A stretch of 64,000 nt of DNA from Gadus chalcogrammus (taxonomy: Eukaryota > Chordata > Actinopteri > Gadiformes > Gadidae), in assembly GCF_026213295.1 (NCBI RefSeq), contig NC_079425.1:8940147-9004146 (forward strand), read 5' to 3'. The notes under the pieces are model-generated. The model saw only the letters and a list, made by a program, of their open reading frames with translations. It ran no database searches and had not been told where the DNA came from. Below, in pieces: positions 14,641-31,743 of the stretch. The position numbers and the translations under genes are program-made. The stretch's first letter is position 1. Each line of letters opens with the position of its first letter.

Positions 14641-15478
14641 AAGTTTAAAGTTTAAATATAATGCTGCAGAATTTAGTGACAGGCAAGGTCAACTCCATAT
14701 TAGTCATCTAGCCATCAACTTATCTTAAGTAAGCGAAAATATATATATTCTTTTCTTTTTCTTTTGTTTTTGTTAGTTCAGGGTGCCAACACCAAGTGAT
14801 CCTCTAACAATTGATGCTGTATGATTTCAGCCATTTTTTGTCTAATGAATGGATGCATTCTTTCATAAAGCACTATATTTCGAATGAGCGTCTTAAAAAC
14901 AGTATCATTTGAAATAATGCATACATGGTTAGAAGAGGAGACGTTGAAATCAAGTTTCGGAAAATAATTATATTTCTGCAGCAAAAATACTTTAATATGG
15001 CATAGGCCTAATTTGAAAGCGATGTAACCGCCACCAAGAGATAGTTGGGACGTGAAACCGAATACTTTCGGGTTGGGACGGAGAACCATACAAAAAAGCG
15101 TTGCGTTATCAGAAGCGTGTGTTATCGTCTTCACTTTGAAGTAGGCTAGATGTTACTAGTTCACTTGTTTCCCTGGCTCTGCAGTGTGCAAGCTGAATCT
15201 GTCGTTGCCTATCTACCACAGTTGGTTTAGGAAAAGAGGTTTGTTTATGCAGCACTACTTTTGTATACGTCCGACAATTGTTTCTGGTCTCCTGGAAGAG
15301 TCTCTTTTATTTAACTTACACGAACTTACTGCGTTATCGCAATAACCATGGTTATAGATGGGGTTTATAATAACTTGTGTTTTATTTGAATCATAAGGAG
15401 ACGAACGGTTGCGTATTTACTGGATCTATTTCTTTTGGATGGCAGTGCTGCGCCCTTCTCTCTCACACTTCTATGCTA

Positions 15479-15490
15479 GCCGCCATCTTG
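15479..15490 (+). promoter_or_regulatory. YY1-type site GCCGCCATCTTG at the likely kmt5b promoter
   Basis: GCCGCCATCTTG matches the YY1 consensus, which in vertebrates often sits just around transcription starts of housekeeping genes. It lies about 125 bases upstream of a good splice donor, supporting a promoter and first exon here. Confidence 0.45.
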
Positions 15491-15615
15491 AATTTTAATG
15501 AACATTTTTGAAAAAATGTGTTTCCTGTGATATTATCAACTAGGGTGTCGTGTCAAATAGTACTGCTTTGTGGATAGGCGATTCGTTGTGCGTGTGTCCG
15601 TGGAGGAAACGCCTG
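15491..15615 (+). other. kmt5b: Probable kmt5b non-coding first exon
   Basis: The segment ends AACGCCTG followed by GTGAGTAT, a strong donor at 15616. The next good acceptor in sense is at 17555-17556, just before the coding start. The 5' boundary is unknown; the start given here is set only by the YY1-type site. This is inference: no transcript evidence is available. Confidence 0.4.
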
Positions 15616-17556
15616 GTGAGTATTTATTTGTATTGTTTCGGTTGTCGACCCACAACCCTGCCAACGCGTGAAAATGCTCTCAGCTTGCTGTTAATCACCA
15701 CAATAACTAGCTACCTGCTAATGGTGTTTTGTGCAGGATATCTGCTTAATTTTTCTTAAGGTAACTCTGATTATTGAGTAGAAATCGACGACCATTATTC
15801 GAATGTATTATCAAACTAACTACGGCTATCTATAAACCGTGGGGAGGTCGGCAGGCAGGGTTGAGCGTTGCTGCAGCTCAATAAGGTTCGTTTGTTGGAC
15901 ATAAATGTATTGCAATTGTGTAAGTAATTGTTTCTTCACGCCGTAGCCAGTCTTGATCTTGGTTATGTGGGTCTGTTTGTAAATCAGATCAATTGAAAAA
16001 ATATATGGCATTACTATTTGTTATGTGTTATGCTACGTAGCCACAAGGGCTAACGAAGAATGGCCATAGTACCAGGTACTAGCTTGCTAAGTTCGTTGCT
16101 AGCTGACACTAACTGCCAGCTAATTTAAAACTTGACCAATACACTGACTTATCGGGGGCCAGTGGTCGCTTAAACTGAACACTCTGTCACGACCGATGGG
16201 AAGGGTTCGCTCCTTACGTTGCTTTATTAGTCTTTATTTGATCAGGCTTTACTGGTGGACTTAATCTTAAAATCTATTATGTAGGCAGGTGGGCTATAAC
16301 TTGCTAATTTACGAACGACATCACCAAAACATCGATTCATTGTTCAGTTTCCAAACATTTTAATCCTAAACGTAACTAACGATCTAACGTATGTGTTATA
16401 CCATCTTGCAAGATAACCTTAGCTTTGATTCGCCTGGCGAAATGCCGGTTTAGACTGCGTGTTGTATGGTCGGGGAGACTGCAGTTGTTAGCAAACAATG
16501 CCAGATTAATTGTTGGCTGATTTTGGCCTGGCCTTTCGTCTCGTTCAAGGAGTTGTGAGGAACGGCCTTCAGTGTTTTTAAACAGGCTAACGTTAGCTTT
16601 TAGCCAACATTAGTTTTAAATGGGAAACAATTGAGCCAAGATAACGCACACTTCAACTAAAATATTGTTTTGTTCTAAATAAACAACGTTCATGGCGTCA
16701 CATGGTCCCCAAATTTAAATGCTTTCTTCCGGCATGGAAGATGGTCCTGATACGAATCTATTGCATTTGTCTGAAAGCCAATGCATCATTTCAGACTGCC
16801 ACTAAGTGGTGCTGCAGGACTGTTTCAATTTGACAATGTCTGCATGGTTTTGTTGTTTATCTGTCAGAACCATAGGTGAGAACGTAATATGACTAAGTGT
16901 GACGGGTCTTTCCTCCGTAATATCTGTAATATTCTGTTGGCAAAACGTCCGATCATTGTGCCTTGCATAATGACCAAGATTAGCTGGACAAGGAATTTCC
17001 CTCAAGTTCAGGAATCTCAAATGATAAGGACATTGGAAGACATGTTTGTAATTAAGTTTATTGTTGTTTCCATACATTTTTTTTAGTAAGTACATTTAGC
17101 ATTTGGACCAGTTAACAGCGTGGCTGTAACAGCGTTAACAATAGGACTTGTACATCAGAATGCATCATGGGAGTTTTTGTTGGCGATACTCCACCATTGA
17201 GAGGACTCAAGAGAGTTGTAGTACTGTAATATCCTAAATCAATGCAAATACTCTTAAACCTAACTGAGATTTTGCCATTTCTTGTATTATAAATGCTGTG
17301 GCAGTGTGAAACACAACTTCCCAAAATTACAAATAAAATCAGGGTTACTTTCTAAATTATGAAAATAACCAAATAACTATTACTATTACTATTACAAATA
17401 ACCAACACAAATTATATGGAATAGATAGTAACACCTAATTTGCTGTTGAACTTCAAAGTGTGAAGAAGGATGATTTCATGTAAATGGATTTCTGTCCTTT
17501 TGCTTTATATGCTATTGAATTCAAGTAATATATTTTATGTCATTTTCTGCTTTCAG

Positions 17557-17637
17557 GTTCTAATTTGTAGGTTCCTATCTGAGAATTGTTTCTAAAACTC
17601 GGAGACTAAATGCAACTGGACCAGGGGGATTGTGGGC
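17557..17637 (+). other. kmt5b: kmt5b 5' UTR part of the first coding exon
   Basis: It follows the acceptor TGCTTTCAG and runs 81 bases to the ATG. It contains an in-frame upstream context ending TGTGGGC before the start codon at 17638. The next in-frame codons match the conserved KMT5B N-terminus, which fixes this start. Confidence 0.7.
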
Positions 17638-22631
<4,994 letters not shown>

Positions 22632-22663
22632 GCTGTGGAGCTCATTCCTCCACCCTTCATGTA

Positions 22664-22669
22664 AATAAA
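22664..22669 (+). terminator. First kmt5b polyadenylation signal
   Basis: AATAAA 33 bases after the stop codon. KMT5B mRNAs usually have longer 3' UTRs, so this may be a proximal alternative site; downstream AT-rich sequence to about 25 kb could be extended UTR. Confidence 0.5.
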
Positions 22670-22679
22670 GAACCATCAC

Positions 22680-25600
22680 TCACTAATCAACTGTTGTGTT
22701 GATGTAAAAGAAGTACAGTAATTAAACAAAATAAGTTGCTGAGAATTAAATATCTAAATCAACTGAGAAAAAAAAAAAAGGGGTCTATTAACCTAAAACA
22801 AATTCTTTGGTTATTCACGTCACTTCTGTTCATAGAGTACATCAAGAGTTTGTTTTACGTTCAATTCGTCCCTTGCACTTGATAATGTAGAAAGTGTACA
22901 GTAATGGTGACTATACCGTCTGTCAGGGTTGGCAGAAATCTGTTCCCCCTTTATTTTTAGAGTTTGTCTATTAGTTTGTATTTGTGTGACACGCCATCCT
23001 TAATGTATGGTCTGTGTCGAAGCATTATTATGATCACTTGGTTCATTTGGTAGTACGTGCCATGTTTGCATTGCTCTGTTCGATTCCCAGGTAAAGAACC
23101 ATTTAAATTCCATCACCGCATTAATGTAATGTAATTTACTGTGTAAGTTCAACATGTGTATGCAATAGAGTTCCATCGACAAGGAACCTCTTTTAGAATA
23201 CTTGTCGACCATTCATGTAAACACAGTTGTAGAGCATTGTTAACGGAGATTAAATTTTCTTGATTCATGATCTAAAACATTAAAGGGGGATGAAACTCAA
23301 TTTATTTTAGCAGACTATTCATGACAATCTAATGATTAAACTTTTTGCGGGGGGCAGTGGGTTGGAGGAAATCAGGATATCCTTGTGTACCCCGAAATAC
23401 AAAAAACTGGGCTTTATTACACGGACCTTAAAGATGACTGTCAATCTACAATAGCTCATAACCATTTATTGGAGAGGGTTAAGAGAAAAGCATTTTCAGT
23501 CAGTTTCATCCTTCTTTTAAAAATGTCTTGCAGTTATGATGCAATGAAATTATGCTGATTTTAAACAATACATCTTATTTTTTTATGTTCTACCTTGAGT
23601 AAATTCCATTGCTATCAAATATTGCTAGATTGTAGTGTATTGTTTTCATATGTCAACTCCGGCTATGGCATTCACATTGAGATGGACCAATGTTTTAATT
23701 ACTGGTTCTCCATCTGGGAGCTACTGTATAATGATATCATGGTACAGTAGTTAAACACTAATCATTCAAATGGTCAAAACATGATTGCAAACAGTCCGTT
23801 TTTTCTTCTTCCATACTTGTCATCCAGAAACCATATGAATAATGTACAGAAAGACACGCTCATGTTCCAGGACTTCCATTCTAATCCTATCTCGTACAGT
23901 CAATTCGTAATCAGACTTGAAATGAAGTTGAGGACTTGCATAAGCACCTGTATTTCCTGTTCTGAAAAGTGCTAGTTATATGGCTCATTCGCCAATTATT
24001 TTTGTGTTGCAAGATTTGTAAAATCTACTTGCAAGATTCAGTCGAATGGATTAGTTATAGGCAATATATCGCAAGTTATCGTATTGTTTAGTCAAAGACC
24101 CCTAGTTTTTTGTCAAGAGCAAATAAGAGTTAATAATTAAAATCTGGAGACCCCCCCCCCCCACCTGTTATAGTTGTGCGATTCCAGCAGTCTTTCTGTA
24201 CATTATTTCCCCGGTAGTAAAAGTAAACAACTGCCAAATAGATCAAGGGATCAACCAAGGTAAATGTTAACCCACTGTTTCCTTTCTTTCTTTTTCTTGT
24301 TATGTACTGTTCATAGCACCAGCAGCTGTTCACATTTCTGAATCTGGCTCGATATGTCCTTGTTCTTCTGTGGACGTCTCCATTCTACACTGTATACTGT
24401 TCCAGGTGTACTGTCTGTGTGGTCTGTGTCTGTCCGCTAGACAGCTGTCAAGATTTCCTATTGAGTTTAAAAACAAACAAAAAAAAACAACACAAAAACA
24501 AAAACAAATGTGAATAGTATGATGACATTTTAGAGTGTTGCGTGGGTAGTGGGGACATGTTAAGAGAATTAAAAATGGGCAGTGATTATATTGTCCGTTA
24601 TGTAAATCTTGTGAACACATCTTGTACTTATTTAACAATTTTGAATACTTGAAAACTATATAAAGTTTCTTTGTGACTCTTAGTTTGTGTTCCCTGCTTG
24701 GAGGTGTGTAGGACATTTGGTTTAGCAGATGCAAAGACTTTTTTAGCAGATTCTTAAAAAAATAGGAGATGTTGAGTTAGCCTATTGCTTAATCGGTTTA
24801 TTTAGTTGTTTCTACATTACTAGCCACTTCAGCTATGAAGTTCCTGTCAGTCTTTTGGTATTTGTCCTTTATATGTATCAAGACACACACACGCACACAC
24901 ACACATATATACATTATAAACATTGAGGTCCTGCCCTAAAATGCTTCAGGTCAAAAAATTAAATAAATACATGTATGTATGTAGTAGGTCTATATACATT
25001 TCTTGGTAGTTTTCGCATGTTGCATCTTAGGACAGGACCTCAATCTTGAAGTAGTCTTGCTTTGGTTTTATTTGTTGAAGTATTGTTTGTGTTTTCAAAA
25101 TAACATGTATTCAAAATGATAATTTCTTAAATAATCTAAAATGCCAATTTACAGAGTTGAAACATATTTTGAATAGTTTACTATTTCTCAGGTTGGATAT
25201 CGAGTTTTATATATAGCCTAGGCCTAATGCACAGGTGAAACGCATTGCATAATGCCCAGATGTAATAAACAGCTTCTCATACCACCCACTAAAGTGTTGA
25301 TGTCTACTGACTGACATGGTAGACATGACAGATTAAACAATAGTCTTGCACATTACCTGGGCATTATCTAATGGAAATGGGATATAATCTGTGTAACAGG
25401 TAAATATTAACTGCAAAGTGTCCGGGTGGGGGTTGTCATCATACCCCATCCGGCCACAAATGTTGATATTACTCATCGCTCACATCTATATGGCTGTTTC
25501 CAAGATTCTCACTTTTACTTGCATTCCTCAGGATACTAGAGGAGGAAATATGACATCACCCCCTTACATCTACTGCAATTGCGTTTTTAACCAGTTTGAG

Positions 25601-26029
25601 GATTCTATTACGTGCCATTGCATAAGTCTATCCGAAGGAATTGTCAAAGTGATGTGCTGCTGATCAGCCGTCTGTAATTTTAGTCCACTGTCTAATCTCT
25701 AATGGGATTATTTGGAAATTATAAACCATCCAGCCATTTTCTTTCCAACTCCTACGACTCTTGATATGTTTACGTATTTCGTGTATAGAAACACAGAAGC
25801 CCTATGGGTGACTTATTTTAGTTGAACAATAAAACCAAAAGTAACAAAGCTTTTCTATAACAATGCTTAAAGTTACTTTATTCATAGTTTACATTATATG
25901 CCAATGATGTGAGACATTATGGTGTTACATTCACAGTAGGCTACAGGGCAGTAATCTAATCAAGATATAAAATATGTTAGATACATGTTTATAGAAACAT
26001 ATATATCAGAAGTTGGACCTATAGTCTGC
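22680..26029. other. AT-rich spacer or extended kmt5b 3' UTR, no gene seen
   Basis: No exon with coding similarity on either strand. It holds several AATAAA hexamers, a C run at 24151-24162, and an inverted repeat at 24922-25044. Open frames here are short and unrelated to known families. Confidence 0.45.
24922..25044. repeat. Inverted repeat, 23-bp arms, 77-nt spacer
   Basis: The left arm ATTGAGGTCCTGCCCTAAAATGC (24922-24944) pairs with 25022-25044 with two mismatches. It could be the ends of a tiny MITE or a transcribed hairpin. No target duplication is obvious. Confidence 0.7.
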
Positions 26030-26229
26030 AAAGCGTGCTTGTGCGGCCATGGTACCATGATGCGCTCGTGTTTACAGTGGATGTATCGCAATGGCGAGGC
26101 ACACACAGCTTTTGGCCGTGTTCTGTAAATATTCTAAAACACTCCGGGTGCTCCGGCGGGAGTCCAGGAGCTCTGTATCTAAATAATATCATATTATACA
26201 TAGATATCTATATCATATAATATTATCAC

Positions 26230-26640
26230 GGCCGAAAGGTGCGTGTGCCTCCAGACGATATTAGGAATTGTGTCGGGTTCTCCGACGTCTTTGGTTGTTC
26301 TACTTCCACATTAATCTGAAGTAGACTGAACTGTGACATTGAGGAGAAAGGGATTGTTGCCCGTGATTGTTGACCGCGATTGTTTCCCGCCGGAGCCCTG
26401 CAGCGGCGGGGCTCCGGCGGGAAACAATCGCGGGCAACAATCGCTTTCTCTTCCAGGTTGCGGACGGTCCATGTACTCATGCACTACAATTCCTTTTCAA
26501 CCATGGCTGAGATAACCCCCCACTACGAGTCTCGTTGTGGAAATACCAGAGACGTCAGAGAACCCGAACTGCAGGATGGTTATCAAAATAACATAGAAGT
26601 CTACAACCCTTGCGTTACAGTGTGTATATCCACACGCACA
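26230..26640. mobile_element. Foldback element with nested inverted repeats
   Basis: The centre is a perfect 24-bp stem (26375-26398 with 26409-26432) around a 10-nt loop. The pairing resumes outward with GATTGTTG against CAACAATC, and further out TCGGGTTCTCCGACGTC (near 26273) against GACGTCAGAGAACCCGA (near 26550). No coding sequence. Outer limits are approximate. Confidence 0.5.
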
Positions 26641-27208
26641 CACATGTGGCGCTGTACGGTCTTAGCTCATGGGTTAAAGTAGAGAAAGGAGAGGTAACAT
26701 GGAAAAATTCCAAATCGGCAGAGAATAATATTATTAAGGGAAAATAGTATCAGAAAGTCATGTTATTTACCTCTAACTGTCTGCCTCAGCTTGCGGGGCT
26801 GCGATAATATTCTCATAGGATCATCTCCAAATTTAAAGCCACAGGAAAGGAAAATGTAGGCTACTCTGACAGGCAACATAGCGTTTCAGGTTCCTCGATT
26901 ATGTATTCTGAATTTGTTTCATTGCGAATAAGAGATGAGAGACACAGGGCTGGCCCAAGGAGAGGGAACGATTGCTCCTTTGGCAAAAAACTCACTCACT
27001 CTCTCTCTCCATGACCTGCCATTGCCAATATTGCTCAATAATAGAGGCACTTAGGCGCCATCTAGTAAGGACTGCAGAAAATGTCAGATCGTCTGAACCC
27101 CACAGGATTCAGTGAAGGCATTATGATCCACACAGCAGGAGCAAAAGATGCGTCAACGCTGATGGTAGGCCAGATTAATGGAAGGGGACCTGGCACTCTA
27201 TAAGGTCC

Positions 27209-28470
27209 TCACCTTCCTGCCAACCTAAGCTGCACCACCTGCGCCTCTGAAAGGCCAAGCCCAGAGCCTGAAATGTGCTGGCTTCGGAAGCCAATGAGCA
27301 TCCTGAGCCTGGGACAACAGGTCTGGCCTAAGTGGGAGCTGCCATGGAAGACCCGAGACCTGGGCAAGCAACCGGCCGAACAACCAGTACAGGGCCACCA
27401 GAACCAACTGGTGGTCCGACACCTGAACCCTGTCAAGCATCGCCTGGATCAATGGGAAGGGAAGCAAGGCATACAGCCTTAAAGGGGATCTCTCGTGAGC
27501 GAGGGCATCATGGTGGTTCTGTCATTGAAAACCACTCTGGGAGGTCCGTGTTCTCATGGGAGGCCTTCCCGAAACCTCTCCCAGATCTGGTCCAGCACCC
27601 GAGGGTTAAGCCTCCATACACCCTCTGTTGGACCTTTTCTGGAGAGCATGTCCGCGAACGTGTTCAGGACTCCTGGAATATGGGCTGCTCTCAAGGAGAT
27701 TAGGTTGGCCTGGGTCCACAACAGAGGCTTCTTGGCCATGTTGTGCAGGCTGTATTTTCTAAGATATTGCTCTTCTCCACCTTGAGGCAGAGTCAGAGAT
27801 TTGAATAGAGTGTCTCTTATGGCGTGCGCCTTTGAGGGCACGCACACCAGCCAATTGTCTAAATAGTTCAGGATCCAAAGCCCTGACGAGGCTAGGGGCG
27901 CCTGAACAGCATCCAACCCTTTTGTAAATGTCTGCAGCGCTAGGGAGAACCTAAACGGAAGAACCTAGAACTCGTACGCTACTCCCTCGAACGCTACTCC
28001 CTCGAACGCAAACCTCTAATATTTCTTGTGCAACTGGCACATGAAAACTAAGGTTCAGGATGGTGAACCACTCGCCCCTGGAAATAATTTGAAGGACCTG
28101 AGCAGGTGAAAGCATCCCGAACAGAACCAGTACCTTTAAACAAACGTTGAGACCTCTGAGGTCTAGAATCGACTGAAACCGGTGTCCCTTTTTGGGAACG
28201 ATTTGGAATAATAATAATAATAATAGATTCAATTTATATAGCGCTAATAGAACCCACTGTGCTGTTCTAGAAGCCTTTTTAAGCCATTTAATCTCCAGCC
28301 AGAAGACCTCCCGTCTGGCACAGACGGCCACGTTGGTGACCCGAATGCCCCTGTGTTTCGGAGGTTGGCATCGGGAACTGGAGCCTGTAGCCATCGAGAA
28401 GAGCTCTCCCGCCCATGGAGACTCTAACAGCCTCTCCCAGTTGCCCTTTGGTCCTGGGAGAAGCAATCCC
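27209..28470 (-). mobile_element. Decayed DIRS-like retrotransposon (RT and RNase H region)
   Basis: Read on the minus strand, fragments follow the order of a DIRS-type pol protein: PKKGHRFQSILDLRGLNVCL (RT start), RGEWFTILNLSFHVPVAQE, ALQTFTKGLDAVQA, NYLDNWLVC (the YxDD box is altered to YLDN), AAHIPGVLNTFADMLSRKG and GVWRLNPRVLDQIW (RNase H end), then LPLRPDLLSQAQDAHWLPKP. A short direct repeat of TACTCCCTCGAACGC lies near 27975-28010. AT-rich (AAT)n and a TTTATATAGCGC piece near 28205-28250 look like a later insertion. No tyrosine recombinase was seen in the window. Non-functional. Confidence 0.65.
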
Positions 28471-28634
28471 TTTTGTATGGGATGGAAGCCAGACCTTATC
28501 TGCAGAGAAAATGAAACATTAGCTCACAAGATTCGTCAGGTAGCCAGGCTAGTTATGTTCTCAGTAATGGGAAATAATTGATAATAATAATCAATAATAA
28601 ATAATTATTGATAATCGTAACACAGTTATCATTT

Positions 28635-28733
28635 TATGTATTTATGTATGTATGTATGTATGTATGTATGTATGTATGTATGTATGTATGTATGTATGTA
28701 TGTATGTATGTATGTATGTATGTATGTATATAC
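28635..28733. repeat. (TATG)n microsatellite
   Basis: About 100 bases of TATG/GTAT tetranucleotide repeats. Confidence 0.95.
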
Positions 28734-29090
28734 GTATGCTGGACATTCTATAACTTTCTTTTATTATTGCATCTTTTTATATTCCATGGGCCAACAACTG
28801 AACTTCTAAATAAAGTTCTTATCTTATCCTAATCAGCAGGGGTCTTCTGTTCTTTTACTACATACTACTCTAATCCCAGCATTGTTCAACACTAACTGTT
28901 GTAATATTGCCTTTCTTCGATCATACCTTACTGTTTTTTTACCCAGGAGAACACAAAAAGAAAATGTCTCTATGTGCTGAATAAGAGTCATGCATCACTT
29001 ATAACTGGATTTACTGGAGACCTATGCAATGAAGGCTGTGGAGGTCTATTGTACTATACAGTGTTAGAGAGACCCTGACCTCACAGTACA

Positions 29091-29194
<104 letters not shown>

Positions 29195-29372
29195 GCACGC
29201 ACACAAACACACACGTGCATGCACACATTCACACACACAGGTCTAAAATGAATAGTGCTGCTGCTTTTGCCTGGTACCAAAGCACATTGCAGGCTGTGTG
29301 TACGTCCACATAATGAAGCTTACATGGTGTAGGGATGACTTTGTAGCAGAGCTAGACTCTAGTATATAGCTC

Positions 29373-29431
29373 TGCAAAATAATTTAAAAGAATACTCTAG
29401 TAACTAGAGTATTCTTTTAAATTATTTTGCA
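29373..29431. repeat. 59-bp near-perfect palindrome (29-bp arms, 1-nt centre)
   Basis: The arm 29373-29401 starts TGCAAAATAATTTAAAAGAA and ends ACTCTAGT. Its exact complement is 29403-29431, with a single A at 29402 between them. All 29 pairs match. It is AT-rich and can extrude as a cruciform or fold as a hairpin. Confidence 0.95.
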
Positions 29432-29739
29432 CAAATGAAAAGGGGTTTTAATTTTGATGTTGATATTCCCTAGAATAATTTTAAATAAAAATCTTAGCAC
29501 ACAAAAATTACCAACAAATAATCAACAAATATGGTTGCTTTGTCCCTTGGCATGTTTCATTAGTATTATTTCTGATACATCTACATTAAACGTTAGTGTC
29601 CCCTCACCCACAAAACCATCAAATTGTCACTCCAGAGAAGGCTATTGTGTTAATCCAACGAGTAGGTCTACAATAATTCCTATCGACTGCGAGGGGGCTT
29701 TAGGGGTTAAAGAGGGGCATCTGACATGTTAATTCCCAT

Positions 29740-29925
29740 ATCTACCACATGGTGGAGGGACCAGAGCACAGAGAGACTCGCGTGCTCCGTGTGGTTGTGT
29801 TCAGTTCAGTTCAGACCGCTTTATTGTTCTCACTGTCTAGGTCATCGGGTCCGAGTTGGAGTCCAGTTTTCTCAGGACACGGAAAGCACACTGTTATCAA
29901 CTTCTCCTTAACTTGACGCAAAGAT
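29740..29925 (+). other. Possible cd82 non-coding first exon
   Basis: The segment ends GACGCAAAGAT followed by GTAAGTAG, a good donor at 29926. It lies 6.7 kb upstream of the first coding cd82 exon in the right orientation, as expected for the long first intron of this gene. No core promoter motif is clear and the 5' limit is a guess. Confidence 0.3.
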
Positions 29926-31551
29926 GTAAGTAGCTGGACGTAAGACAAACTCAACCTTTACCTAATTACAGGCGACGTTAAACTTTTACATACGGTTCGC
30001 TGTTTGTTTCTCTTACATTTAACATGTAGTCTGGTGTGAGTTCGTGTACGAATTGTGGCAGCGACGAAAGGCTAGTTACGTTCTTGTCGGGCGTTCATAA
30101 ACGCCTTTTATTTTGATATTTGTATTTGGATAACTAAATATGACTGGTGATGTGGCACGTGTGGAAGTAATGTAGGACTACGCGTTGAACTGCAGACGTA
30201 GCTCTGCTGTTGGTCAGAGAGTCCATCATTACATTTCTGCACAGAGGATTCGAATGTAGATTTCGTTTTAGGCAGTGGACAGTATGAGCGATTTGGCACG
30301 TTATAACTGGCGTTTTTTTAATGCCTAATCCTAATGATATAGGCTGTGTTTTTAATAGCTCAGTAGGCCTATCTAGAAATCACGTTGCCTTTCATTTTCA
30401 TGAAGGACAGCTCTTTATTATAGATCTATAGATAAAATAAGATTGTGATGTTTTTTGATGGGTAATTTGGGAAGTCACACATTTGCCAGACTCCTGTAAA
30501 CAATTGTCATATCTGGCTAAACATAGGCTTATAATTCATATTTGAGAATAAGGTTGGCCTACTTTAAAGAAAAGGCATATAGCCTAATGGTAATGTCAGC
30601 ACTAATCAGCATCGGATTATTTGTAAATTCTGGATGTGTTTTGTACCTACACTGATTACCTCTCTTTAAACGGCCTCAAGTTTTGAAGCTCAATATTGTT
30701 CAGAAGGTAGAATGTGACTGAATAGGCGATAACTACAGCACAAGAAACCAGGGTATTTTTTTTTTCTGTACACCTTTTCAGGAGAATCTCGGAGAACTCC
30801 TCTCAAGTGAACTCCACTCAGGGATTTTCATAACCAGTCCACCCTGTTGAATGGAATTGCCCTTCAGGTCTACCTCCACACCTAATAATTCATGCAGATG
30901 TTGTGACATGAAGTGGCTGTTTGCTTTTCAGTATTTATTTTGACTCTTCAGGCTCTTAACTCATGAGCTCAGGTTCAGGAGAAGAGTGTTAAGTGTTAAG
31001 ACATTTTGTTTTTGTGAATCTCGGTTTGCTTACATTCACCATGAAAGTTGACAGGCTGTTTTTACGAGGTGAGGGTGAAGGGGATAGTCTGAGACTATCA
31101 CTCAATGAAGGGTGGAGGTGGGGTTTTCGGCAGGCGGGTTACACGTTGACAAGTCCAGGCACGACCCTTCCATTATGAGGACCCCCCCCATCATTTCCAC
31201 TGTGGAACTGGTTCTCCAAAAACAATCTGGATAACTAAACATTTTTCGTAATGCATATCAAGTAGGAATCAGGTGTCTGATGTGAGAGTCTAAATGTTAA
31301 CAACTGAGCTGGTAGAGGTTTCAGGCTAGAAATGGATTAGTGGTTTTGTGTTGAGAATGTTTTTGTTTGGAGGAAATGTGAAGCTGGAGTCCTCTCTAAT
31401 TGGGTCAATTTGTTCCTTTGTTGCCCAAGAAGAACATTCAGTCTAAAAGCTGCCATTGTTTTAGGGGGGCACTCTATGTAGGGGCCCTGTCCTTCGCTCT
31501 TTCGAGACGAGAGGGAACAAGAATGGGGTGCATATTATCTCAGCGAGTGAG

Positions 31552-31743
<192 letters not shown>

